64,000 nt of DNA from Pseudomonas sp. 6D_7.1_Bac1 (GCF_025465945.1 NZ_JANLNW010000072.1:62001-126000); one strand, 5' to 3'. Positions 36,327-43,513 are shown, counted from the first letter of the stretch. Numbers and translations: made by a program. Notes: generated from the sequence alone by a model not told the origin.

Positions 36327-37006
36327 GACGACCCCAGCTGAACGCCAATGCCCGGCAAGGTGAGGATCAGTGCGGTTTCAAAGTCTTTGTCGACGGCCTT
36401 GCGCAGACGGTGCATGTGCACCTTGAGCGTGTTGCTGTCCGGCAATTCGTCGCCCCAGATCGCCGCTTCCAGACGTTCGCGGTTGACCGGCGCGGGGCTG
36501 GCGCGCATCAGGCATTCGAGCAACGTCCAGCCGGTCGGTGACAGGTGCAGTTCCTGACCGTTGCGACTGACCTTGCGGGTTGAAAGGTCCATGATCAGGT
36601 CTGCGACTTGCAACCGGCTGGCCTGGCCACTGCGGCGCAGGCTCAGGGCGCGAATGCGCGCAACCAGTTCCGGCAGTTCGAAGGGTTTGACCAGATAGTC
36701 GTCGGCCCCGACCGAGAAGCTGGCGAGCTTGTCGGCCAAGGCATCCAAGGAAGTGAGCATCAGGATCGGCGTCTGATTGCCGTGCTCGCGCAGCTTTTTG
36801 CACACCTGCTGGCCGTCCAGGCGCGGCAGCATGATGTCCAGCAAGATCACGTCATAGTGCTGAGCAAGCGCCAGGTTCAAGCCCATTTGCCCATCACTGG
36901 CGTGGTCGCAGACGATCCCGGTAATTTCCAGGTACTCAATGACTGTGTTCGCCAGGTCAATGTTGTCTTCGACCAACAGCAGATGAATATGCACGGACAG
37001 ACCCAC
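36311..37006 (-). CDS. OmpR-family response regulator
   Basis: A 231-residue response regulator with a receiver domain (phospho-acceptor Asp57 in VILLDIMLP, acidic pocket at VEDN, Lys near VKPFELPEL) and a C-terminal winged-helix DNA-binding domain ending RLRKAVDKDFE. The start is uncertain: GTG at 37006, or GTG at 36994 giving a more typical HIHLLLVEDN N-terminus. It is the first gene of the pair with the sensor kinase. Confidence 0.92.
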   Translation of the reverse strand: MGLSVHIHLLLVEDNIDLANTVIEYLEITGIVCDHASDGQMGLNLALAQHYDVILLDIMLPRLDGQQVCKKLREHGNQTPILMLTSLDALADKLASFSVGADDYLVKPFELPELVARIRALSLRRSGQASRLQVADLIMDLSTRKVSRNGQELHLSPTGWTLLECLMRASPAPVNRERLEAAIWGDELPDSNTLKVHMHRLRKAVDKDFETALILTLPGIGVQLGSSCAKD

Positions 37007-37123
37007 GGTTATTCACTAGTGGGGCAGAGGATAGCGGAGTTGCCTTTCTTCACGACAATGTTCACCTGACGTTAACCCGCTGGTCCTTATCGTGACGGCG
37101 TGTTTCAACAACAGGACCTCGAC

Positions 37124-37384
37124 ATGCAACCCGCTCGCTCGGAAAAGGAAAGCGACCATTACACCGCACAGTTTGTTCTTTGCTTGCTGCTGGTGCTGTG
37201 CATCGCCCTTGGCATGGGCATTTACATCTCCAAACTGAATGCCTGGATCGACAAGAAAAAAGCCTACTCGGCCACCCACTCGTTTGAGTGCGGCGATGGA
37301 CAGGGCGCGTTCATCATCGACTCGAGCGGCAAGCGCAATAATTGCTATTTTGTTGAAGAGGCTGAGAACGCTGAAGCTAAATAG
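37124..37384 (+). CDS. Small single-pass membrane protein, unknown function
   Basis: An 86-residue protein with an N-terminal charged stretch, one strong hydrophobic helix (about 17-36, FVLCLLLVLCIALGMGIYI) and a ~45-residue soluble tail containing two cysteines (C57 and about C73). The ATG at 37124 has an AGGA site; an upstream GTG is less likely. It diverges from the response regulator gene across 117 bases, so it could be a target or accessory of the two-component system. I recognise no family. Confidence 0.65.
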   Translation: MQPARSEKESDHYTAQFVLCLLLVLCIALGMGIYISKLNAWIDKKKAYSATHSFECGDGQGAFIIDSSGKRNNCYFVEEAENAEAK

Positions 37385-37546
37385 CGCAAAGCGCCGGTGG
37401 CATCAGCGTGCGAAATTCAACCGCAAGAAACGTAGTTCTTGCGTTTGAACACACAATTACTCTGAATACGTCCTCTGACACAGATGAACGATCGCCTTCA
37501 ACGTCCAACCACGTCTGAAGCCCCCGTCGGATCAAGGAGTCAACCC

Positions 37547-38047
37547 ATGTCGTACGTATTCAAACTGATGAAATCCCCCGTCGGCACCCTCACGCTGGTC
37601 GCCAAGGGCAGCAAACTCTGCGCCATCCTCTGGGAAAACGACAAACCCGACCGGGTTCGTCTCGGCCCGTTGCAAGAAGATATCCACAGCCCGGTGTTGC
37701 TCGAAGCTGAACGCCAACTCAGCGAGTACTTTACGGGCGAGCGTGATTGCTTTGAGCTGGAACTTGATTTTGCCGGCACTGACTTTCAGCAGAAGGTTTG
37801 GCACGCGCTGCTGACTATTCCATTTGGTGAGACGCGGAGTTACAGCCAGATTGCGGTGCAGATTGGTAATCCGAAAGCGGTTCGTGCTGTTGGCGCCGCG
37901 AACGGTAAAAATCCGATTTCGATTGTTGCACCTTGCCACCGGGTGATTGGGGCTTCGGGGAGTTTGACCGGGTTTGCGGGTGGGTTGGGGGTGAAGCAGT
38001 TTTTGTTGGGGTTGGAGGGGAAGGAGACGTTGCAATTGGGGTTTTGA
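37547..38047 (+). CDS. ogt: Methylated-DNA--protein-cysteine methyltransferase
   Basis: A 166-residue suicide DNA-repair protein that removes alkyl groups from O6-methylguanine. The acceptor Cys130 is in the invariant PCHRV motif, preceded by AVGAANGKNPISI. The N-terminal RNase H-like domain is short. A strong AAGGAG site supports the ATG at 37547. It is the last core-like gene before the AT-rich island; the 195 bases to the convergent lipoprotein gene show nothing else. Confidence 0.94.
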   Translation: MSYVFKLMKSPVGTLTLVAKGSKLCAILWENDKPDRVRLGPLQEDIHSPVLLEAERQLSEYFTGERDCFELELDFAGTDFQQKVWHALLTIPFGETRSYSQIAVQIGNPKAVRAVGAANGKNPISIVAPCHRVIGASGSLTGFAGGLGVKQFLLGLEGKETLQLGF

Positions 38048-38242
38048 TGGGGAAGACCGGCCGCTTACGACCCAGAGCTGTCCGTGGTGGCTGTCGAAGA
38101 GTGCAAACTCTGCGACAGATTTATACGACAGGTGGGAGGCCCTACCAGGCGTATCAAGAGATGTCGCGTAAGTCAGGGTTTATGCGGGGCGATTAAGCTA
38201 AAGGGTACGCATCTGCGTGCCCCAGTAAACGACTTTTGAAAT

Positions 38243-38686
38243 TTAAAATTGCAGGCGATATATTGCGTTTCTGGAGCTTTTGCAGCCGCCATTAACATGA
38301 CCACTGAAATTGTCATTATAAAACTCACACAACATGCTTGTTCCTTTATCGCCAAACAGTGAAGCAGTACCGGGGCTGCCGCCGGGCGTTACATATGAGT
38401 TTGAACTTCCGGAAAACGAAGATAAACCCGCCGAGCCATAAACCGAACCGTACACATTGCCAAAGCCGATAGCGCCGCCGCGAACTAAAGAATACTCACC
38501 GTTCAATAATTCTCCGTCAGGCATAATAATTTTAATATCGCCGTGGCCTGAGCCATAAGACTTAAAGTCTGCCGTAAGGACACCTGTAGCAGTAGCAATA
38601 TCATTTGCGGGATACAAGCGAGCACTACGTGTGCAACCGGATAATGCAATGCAGACTAAAGTCACAACAAAAGCAAAGTTTCTCAT
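38243..38686 (-). CDS. Putative lipoprotein, unknown family
   Basis: A 147-residue protein with a lipoprotein signal peptide (lipobox L-S-G-C, Cys18) and a Gly/Ser-rich middle region (about 70-110), with two later cysteines near the C-terminus. Likely outer-membrane anchored. The gene is visibly more AT-rich than the flanking core and is the first of four minus-strand genes of the island. No function can be assigned. Confidence 0.65.
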   Translation of the reverse strand: MRNFAFVVTLVCIALSGCTRSARLYPANDIATATGVLTADFKSYGSGHGDIKIIMPDGELLNGEYSLVRGGAIGFGNVYGSVYGSAGLSSFSGSSNSYVTPGGSPGTASLFGDKGTSMLCEFYNDNFSGHVNGGCKSSRNAIYRLQF

Positions 38687-38721
38687 TGTTATCTCCTTGT
38701 AAGTCTACCTATAAACTATAG

Positions 38722-38827
38722 CTAGGGAACCACTGATTTATTCGGTTTTCGTCCCGGCAACGCTTTGGAAGCCTTTATTAATCAGGGGGCAACAACTGAC
38801 TTTTTGAATAAATCAGCGTCTCCCTAG
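38722..38827. mobile_element. MITE-like element with 22-bp terminal inverted repeats
   Basis: The ends at 38722-38743 (CTAGGGAACCACTGATTTATTC) and 38806-38827 are inverted copies matching at 19 of 22 positions, enclosing 62 non-coding bases. Both outer ends read CTAG. No transposase is present, so it would be a non-autonomous element or the remnant ends of an IS. Confidence 0.6.
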
Positions 38828-38886
38828 GCGCTAGATGGTGTGATAAGTGTTTTATTTGCCTGGTAGATAACATTCCTTATCCTCTT

Positions 38887-38976
38887 TAAAAGGGGGACGG
38901 ATTTATTTGTCGTTGACTGGGTCTGTCCTCCTTGGGCTCGCATCTTTGCCAAAAAATAAATCTGTCTCCATTTTTT
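38887..38976. repeat. GGACAGATTTATTT inverted-repeat element, copy 1
   Basis: The left arm AAAAGGGGGACGGATTTATTT and right arm AAATAAATCTGTCTCCATTTTT enclose about 40 bases. It is one of three similar elements (39471-39533 and 40653-40736) found only in the island, at its intergenic positions. It resembles REP/RAYT-type or MITE-like short palindromic repeats. Confidence 0.7.
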
Positions 38977-38988
38977 ACAATTTCAAAA

Positions 38989-39366
38989 TCATCGATTTTT
39001 TGAAATCACATCACTCATGTATTGATTTAAATCGCGCAGATCTTTAATTCTCCATGAGTACGGCGATAGCTTTACACCATTCTCTCGCAAAGTTTTTGGA
39101 ATCAAGTCTCCATTTGGACGAAGTATTATCGATGATACAATCACGCCCGGATAATCATTTAATCGTTTTTTGAAAGCGGATGTTGTTAGATCAGGTGTAG
39201 GAGGATTGCTTTTATTAGCCAATGGTCCTGTTGCTTTGAGATCTATTCCGTGGCACATGGTGCATCGCTGTAAATAGAGGTTTTTTCCATTAATATTATC
39301 CGCGAAGGATAGTGATGTTTGAATTAGCGATAAAATTCCTAGCGAAGCGATGAGTAATATTTTCAT
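38989..39366 (-). CDS. Small c-type cytochrome
   Basis: A 125-residue secreted protein with a signal peptide (about 1-22) and one heme-binding CTMCH motif (Cys35, Cys38, His39). A likely distal Met is in the C-terminal LNQYMSDVI segment. The length and layout fit class I cytochromes of electron-transfer chains. No oxidase or dehydrogenase gene is adjacent, so its partner is unknown; it is flanked by palindromic elements and may have been carried in with the island. Confidence 0.8.
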   Translation of the reverse strand: MKILLIASLGILSLIQTSLSFADNINGKNLYLQRCTMCHGIDLKATGPLANKSNPPTPDLTTSAFKKRLNDYPGVIVSSIILRPNGDLIPKTLRENGVKLSPYSWRIKDLRDLNQYMSDVISKNR

Positions 39367-39470
39367 TTTTCATGTGGCCTTGTTGTATAAATCAGATCTG
39401 AATCGAGGGCAAACCCCGGAGGTGCGACTGCAACACTCAATTCTCTCGATAATATTTAAACCGCGTAAGA

Positions 39471-39533
39471 AAGGGGGCAGATTTATTTGTTGCTAAGGTG
39501 GCCTGGCGAATAAATAAATCTGTCCCCTTTTTT
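39471..39533. repeat. GGACAGATTTATTT inverted-repeat element, copy 2
   Basis: The left arm AAGGGGGCAGATTTATTT (39471-39488) and right arm AAATAAATCTGTCCCCTTTTT (39512-39532) enclose about 23 bases. It is the shortest of the three copies and lies between the cytochrome gene and the 3' end of the RES gene. Confidence 0.75.
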
Positions 39534-39589
39534 CATTCAGGTTAAGTGGAGAGCTATAGTCCATCTAAAAGTTAGCGAAACGAAAAATT

Positions 39590-40603
39590 TCAACCATTGG
39601 TTACGGCTGTGTTGTCATGCTCGCCATACTTAACTATGTCTATGAGTTTTGAATGTTTGCTTATTGATAAACTGCTATTTATTATAACTATGTTGAAACT
39701 ATCTTCTCCTCCTCTTGTTGAGGGGTATTTTATTGCATCAAAGCCTGCAGAGTTTGCGCAGTCGCCAACAAATCTAGAGAACACATACTTTGGTCTGTGC
39801 CAGCCGGTATTGTCTTGTTTTGCGCTCATAAGCGCGGAGTATACTAACGTGCTCAGGAGGTCACTATAGTCTTGGTGTGAATCATAGGTGTCAGTCAAAT
39901 CTAGGATTTTAATTTTCTCTAAAAGGTTGAGTTCTGCAATTGTGCAAGGCACTCCTCTCATTTCGTGATAACAGGTCTTCGGGTCGCTGGCTAAATATAG
40001 GACGGGCATGCCTGCATGATTGTAACGTCCTTCGGAGACGACCGAGTTTGGCGGAAAATCAAACTCACTTATCTCCTCGCTTTTTAAAGAACTAGATTCT
40101 CGCGCTCTAAATAGGCTGGCGCTTAATAATTTCTTCTCTGTTTCTTTGGATATATTAAGGATCGCATCGTAAACTTCCCTTGCAAAATAATTTTCAAGTA
40201 AAAGAAATGGCGTCTTCTTGGCGATTTCGGATATCTCATTAATCTTGCTTTCAAAGTTTTCAATGGCGTTGAATGGCAGGGAATAAGGCCAGATGTTGTA
40301 TTTTAATTCATTTCCGCATCTTGGACATGATATCAGACATATATATTTATCGAATTGCTCTTTTGTATAGTAGGCTCTTAGTCTTGAACCTGAGTAAAAG
40401 CATTCTAGATCAATGGAGCTACATTGAAAGGCAGCTTTGTCTGCTGCATACGCGTGTGGCCAACACGCTAGATAATCGTCATAGCATTCATCACAACAAG
40501 CTATATCGCTTGAAAACCAGCTTTCGAGATCCCGGTAGAATAGTTCTTCAAACCAATATGGGTCTTCCTTCTGAAGAAGCTCTTTTTCTGCGATACTTAG
40601 CAT
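39590..40603 (-). CDS. RES-domain protein with zinc-ribbon-like N-terminal domain
   Basis: A 337-residue protein. The C-terminal ~175 residues are a RES domain: LFRAR (165-168), EGRYNHAGMPVLYLASDPKTCYHEMR with Arg193, Tyr194 and Glu214, and the GGEDSFNIVI end. RES proteins such as MbcT break down NAD+ and act as toxins. The N-terminal part has paired cysteines C37xxC40 and C93xxC96, a likely zinc ribbon, like the HEPN/RES N-terminal domain type. No antitoxin gene (Xre-RES_Xre type) is next to it. It is 153 bases downstream of the retron RT on the same strand, with a palindromic element between them. Confidence 0.8.
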   Translation of the reverse strand: MLSIAEKELLQKEDPYWFEELFYRDLESWFSSDIACCDECYDDYLACWPHAYAADKAAFQCSSIDLECFYSGSRLRAYYTKEQFDKYICLISCPRCGNELKYNIWPYSLPFNAIENFESKINEISEIAKKTPFLLLENYFAREVYDAILNISKETEKKLLSASLFRARESSSLKSEEISEFDFPPNSVVSEGRYNHAGMPVLYLASDPKTCYHEMRGVPCTIAELNLLEKIKILDLTDTYDSHQDYSDLLSTLVYSALMSAKQDNTGWHRPKYVFSRFVGDCANSAGFDAIKYPSTRGGEDSFNIVIINSSLSISKHSKLIDIVKYGEHDNTAVTNG

Positions 40604-40652
40604 TAGTGTTCTCTGTCCCTAGAAGGGTAACTAAAAATAAACGTCAGTTAGT

Positions 40653-40736
40653 GAAAAAGTGACGGATTTATTTACCATTAACGGGCCCCCGTCATTAGGC
40701 TAGCCCTTGGCCAAAAATAAATCCGTCCCCATTTTT
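40653..40736. repeat. GGACAGATTTATTT inverted-repeat element, copy 3
   Basis: The left arm AGTGACGGATTTATTTA and right arm AAATAAATCCGTCCCCATTTTT enclose about 40 bases with an internal GGGCCCCC/GCTAGCCC-like region. It lies between the RES and retron RT genes and could act as a transcriptional punctuation hairpin there. Confidence 0.7.
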
Positions 40737-40756
40737 CTCCAAAGAATCTTGAGGGA

Positions 40757-42457
40757 TTAGGTTTCTATAGCTAGGGTTGCCTTGTAATTATTCAGAGTCT
40801 GTGTGAGTTCTGAAACACTAATAAAGGTATTATGCCCTTCAGGGTTACTTGCTGCCCCTTTCGCAGCTACCCCTACAATATGTTGGCTGGAGTTTATTAC
40901 AGGGCCCCCACTATTGCCCGAATACAGAGTCTTATCAACTTCCGAGTGAAGTACTTTTGCTACTCCAAGTGGATATTTGTTTGTTATTTTTACGCTCAAA
41001 CTACCAACGTCGACAGATCCGCTCTTGTAGTTCGGAAAGCCCAGGACTGCTATTCGCTCACCGATATTAGGTTCTCGTACACGTTCCAAGGAAAAAAACT
41101 CAAAACCACGCGCTTCGTGTTCAATTTTGAGAATTGCCAAATCTCTTGCAGAGTCACGATGGACGACTTTTGCCTTGAACTTAACGTCTCTGCTGTCTAC
41201 ACGGAAAACTTCGCAATCGTCAAGGATAGTACCTTCGCTTTCTAGCACGTGCGCGCAAGTAATTAGTAAATCACCCTCGACCATGAACGCGGAGCCTTGA
41301 AATATATATAACTCTTCATTAATTGTTGCGTCGGCCTCTACTACCCAGCATTTTTTAATAACGGATTTGTTGATTTTGAAGGCGTGCACATCACCAGCAG
41401 AGTCAAGGGGGGGTAAAGGGACTTTATAAGCGGTGGGTAACATGTTGAATCTTAATGCTAGGCGTCGATATACCTTTGATTGCACGCCCACGACTTGATT
41501 GATAAATAAAAGCCTGCCTTGAATATGAGCCTCGAAGCTATTAGTAGCATCAGGACGCTTTTGTGCGTTAATGGCTCCAGCTTGTTCTGATCCAAAAAAT
41601 TCTAAAGAATGTATTAGTGCGCTGGTTTTTCTTATGTATCTTCTGTCCACGTTTGGTTTAGAGTTTACAGTAAGGCCTGTTACTATTTGTCTTTCGTTTA
41701 CGCCTTGTAGCCGAACTTTCGATTCGTTTATTGTAAATCCATGTCTTGTAATTATTTGAGATAGTATATTGCCCGCCCGGCTCCCGTAGTGGTTCATTCT
41801 GTCAGGGGGGCCAGATATGCATACAATACTGTCCGGCAGATAAGTAATGGGACAGCGAAATGAAAAAGTAATGTCGTCGGCATAGCGCGTATACGCAGCA
41901 CTATGTCTCATGCCAAGAGTGAAGAGTTCTCTATCTAAGCTGGCACAAATCATGTTGGATATTACAGGGGAGCTGGGAGCGCCTTGGGGCAAGAATCCGG
42001 ATACGGTGACAAGGTGAGCAATAACAGTTGCAGTCTCTGGAGTTAAAGAATAAGGCTTCGCTGCCAATAGCCCACGAACCCTAGCAAAAGTTATCGATGG
42101 AAAAAAATCTTGTAAATCTATATTGAAAACAAATTTTTTACGGACGTGAGGTATCGAGTTTTCAACAATTGACCCTCCCTCAACAAAAGCCTTCACCACT
42201 TTTTTTGGCTTGTAGAGCATGGATAGTTGCAAAGCGATCCGAGATTGGAGTGTCTTTAGCTGATCCCCAGGCGAGTATATTTCTCGAGTGCCACCACTTT
42301 TTTTGGGGATGGTAAATACAGAGTAATGCCGAAGCATTCTTCCGCGGTAGTAGAAGTATTTTAGCTTTTTGTAAGATGTCCCTAGAATGCCGGCCAACTC
42401 TTCCGGTGTTGTTGTAGGGTTAAGGATAGTGCCGGAAAGTAAAAAGCCTCCGCTCAT
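40757..42457 (-). CDS. Retron-type reverse transcriptase fused to trypsin-like protease
   Basis: A 566-residue fusion. The RT part (about 1-345) has the retron-specific region X motif NSIPH (100-104; NAxxH type), the catalytic Asp114 in FNIDLQDFF, QGAPSSP at 158-164, the YADD box at 192-195 and the retron region Y motif VTG at 259-261. The C-terminal part (about 380-560) is a trypsin/HtrA-like serine protease with a complete triad: His403 in ITCAHV, Asp439 in RDLAIL, Ser516 in GNSGGP. Retrons make msDNA and act as anti-phage systems in which the msDNA-RT complex restrains an effector; here the fused protease is the likely effector. An AAGGTG site precedes the ATG, and a candidate ncRNA lies 30 bases upstream. 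Confidence 0.93.
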   Translation of the reverse strand: MSGGFLLSGTILNPTTTPEELAGILGTSYKKLKYFYYRGRMLRHYSVFTIPKKSGGTREIYSPGDQLKTLQSRIALQLSMLYKPKKVVKAFVEGGSIVENSIPHVRKKFVFNIDLQDFFPSITFARVRGLLAAKPYSLTPETATVIAHLVTVSGFLPQGAPSSPVISNMICASLDRELFTLGMRHSAAYTRYADDITFSFRCPITYLPDSIVCISGPPDRMNHYGSRAGNILSQIITRHGFTINESKVRLQGVNERQIVTGLTVNSKPNVDRRYIRKTSALIHSLEFFGSEQAGAINAQKRPDATNSFEAHIQGRLLFINQVVGVQSKVYRRLALRFNMLPTAYKVPLPPLDSAGDVHAFKINKSVIKKCWVVEADATINEELYIFQGSAFMVEGDLLITCAHVLESEGTILDDCEVFRVDSRDVKFKAKVVHRDSARDLAILKIEHEARGFEFFSLERVREPNIGERIAVLGFPNYKSGSVDVGSLSVKITNKYPLGVAKVLHSEVDKTLYSGNSGGPVINSSQHIVGVAAKGAASNPEGHNTFISVSELTQTLNNYKATLAIET

Positions 42458-42486
42458 ATTTCACCTTATTCACTTCGAGTCGCAGC

Positions 42487-42657
42487 GTAAATTTCGTCCA
42501 CGCGAGCTGTTGCTTCTAGCATTTTTGAGTGAGGTCGCATTTGAACAACCCAATTTAATACCTGAGCGGAGGCACTCGAAGCGTACATTCGAATGTGGCA
42601 GATTGCAATCACCCCCCAGCCGCTATCAACACCCAAATCTTATCTGGGGAAATTTAC
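42487..42657 (-). ncRNA. Candidate retron msr-msd non-coding RNA
   Basis: On the minus strand, directly upstream of the RT gene, a perfect 9-bp inverted repeat (GTAAATTTC at 42657-42649 and GAAATTTAC at 42495-42487) bounds 171 nt, as a1/a2 repeats bound retron RNAs. Inside are a 7-bp hairpin (42648-42632), a nested helix GTTG-A-TAGC with GCTA-GAAG-CAAC (42630-42622 with 42520-42509), a further GGGTGA/TCACTC helix and a 12-bp palindrome at 42585-42596. The unpaired-to-paired TAGC could hold the priming G. The boundaries and the priming base are inferences. Confidence 0.55.
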
Positions 42658-42799
42658 TTGTTACTGCCTCCCAAAGTACCCGGCTCAGTCCTAGGAGAAG
42701 GCTACAAAAATCTCGATTCCGGGAGAATCTTCCGACAGCTTTTCAAGGTTGCCGGGTGGGAAGGTATGTGGATAACCTCCGGGTGTCGCTGCCAATTCA

Positions 42800-43026
42800 G
42801 CGGCCGGGTTTAGCGACCCGAACAGGTATAGGTGCTACAGCACCCCAAAACTTTGTTGCAGGTGTTTTTTTATGCCCGCAATATCGCGTCTTGGCGGCTG
42901 TGCGTGGGAGACCTTCGGGTCTGCCGGGCTCCTATACCCCCGGTTCGCTAACCTGCGTACGGTCGCCACCTTTACTTGTTTAGCGACGAGTCGCGGTGGT
43001 TCCAACTCAGGTATAGGAGCTTCACC
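42800..43026 (+). promoter_or_regulatory. Structured mRNA leader with mutually exclusive pairings (candidate riboregulator)
   Basis: The leader of the DUF6124-type gene carries three related segments. A central anti-sense segment, GCTCCTATACC at 42928-42938 plus TCGCTAA at 42945-42951, can pair with a downstream copy: TTAGCGA at 42980-42986 and GGTATAGGAGC at 43010-43020, which holds the AGGAG ribosome site. It can also pair with an upstream copy: TTAGCGA at 42810-42816 and GGTATAGG at 42825-42832. Between them a weak hairpin plus seven T at 42841-42871 resembles an intrinsic terminator. This is an attenuator or SD-sequestering switch in form; the ligand is unknown. Confidence 0.6.
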
Positions 43027-43398
43027 ATGCACAAGGTCACTCCAAATCCACCAGAAACCCCAAGCGTTTCACCTTACGCATCCACCGACTCCAAAAAACT
43101 CCACGACGCTGCCGAGCGGGCGCTGGATCATTACCTCAAGCCGCCGTTTGTTCAGGCGCCGCTGTCCGATAAGCGTCCCTCCAATATTTTTACGGTGATT
43201 CCTGATCTGGATAACGAAACGCTGTTGGCGCATGCCTCGGAAACGCTGGCGTCGTTGAATGTACTGGCCAGTGATTTGGCGTTTGAGCTGGAAGGCACGC
43301 GTCGGCATGTGGCGTTGGCGATTCAGCAGATGGTTTCGTTGGGGGAGTTGTTGGTGAATCGGGCGCTGGATAGTTTTGATCAGCCGGAGGCGCCGTAG
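43027..43398 (+). CDS. DUF6124 (DUF3077-like) family protein
   Basis: A 123-residue cytoplasmic protein typical of pseudomonads, with a Pro-rich N-terminus (KVTPNPPETPSVSPY), a central DAAERALDHYLKPP segment and a conserved C-terminal helical part LLAHASETLASLNVLASDLAFELEG. Its function is unknown; I recall several paralogues per genome, often behind a similar long leader. The ATG at 43027 with AGGAG is preferred to the longer open frame, which runs through the structured leader. Confidence 0.85.
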   Translation: MHKVTPNPPETPSVSPYASTDSKKLHDAAERALDHYLKPPFVQAPLSDKRPSNIFTVIPDLDNETLLAHASETLASLNVLASDLAFELEGTRRHVALAIQQMVSLGELLVNRALDSFDQPEAP

Positions 43399-43457
43399 CA
43401 CCGCGTTGTGGCGAGGGGGCTTGTCCTGCTGCCAGTTAGTTAAGCCGTTACGCGATT

Positions 43458-43513
43458 CGTAGCAGCTGGCGAAGCCTGCGTTCGGCCGCGCAGGCTCGGC
43501 AGCTGCTACGGGG
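43458..43513. repeat. GTAGCAGCTG palindrome family, compact copy
   Basis: CGTAGCAGCTGGCGAAGCCTGCG and CGCAGGCTCGGCAGCTGCTACGG form an imperfect inverted repeat with only about ten bases between arms. It occupies part of the 337-base gap between the DUF6124 gene and the MBL gene; a REP-like GTGGCGAGGGGGC fragment is at 43407. The rest shows nothing recognisable. Confidence 0.75.

Noticed and set aside
42387..42983. A 198-codon plus-strand frame overlapping the retron RT start and both RNA regions
   Set aside because: It runs antisense through the RT start and across the palindromes of the DUF6124 leader, has no ribosome site or recognisable family, and its composition follows the RNA elements.
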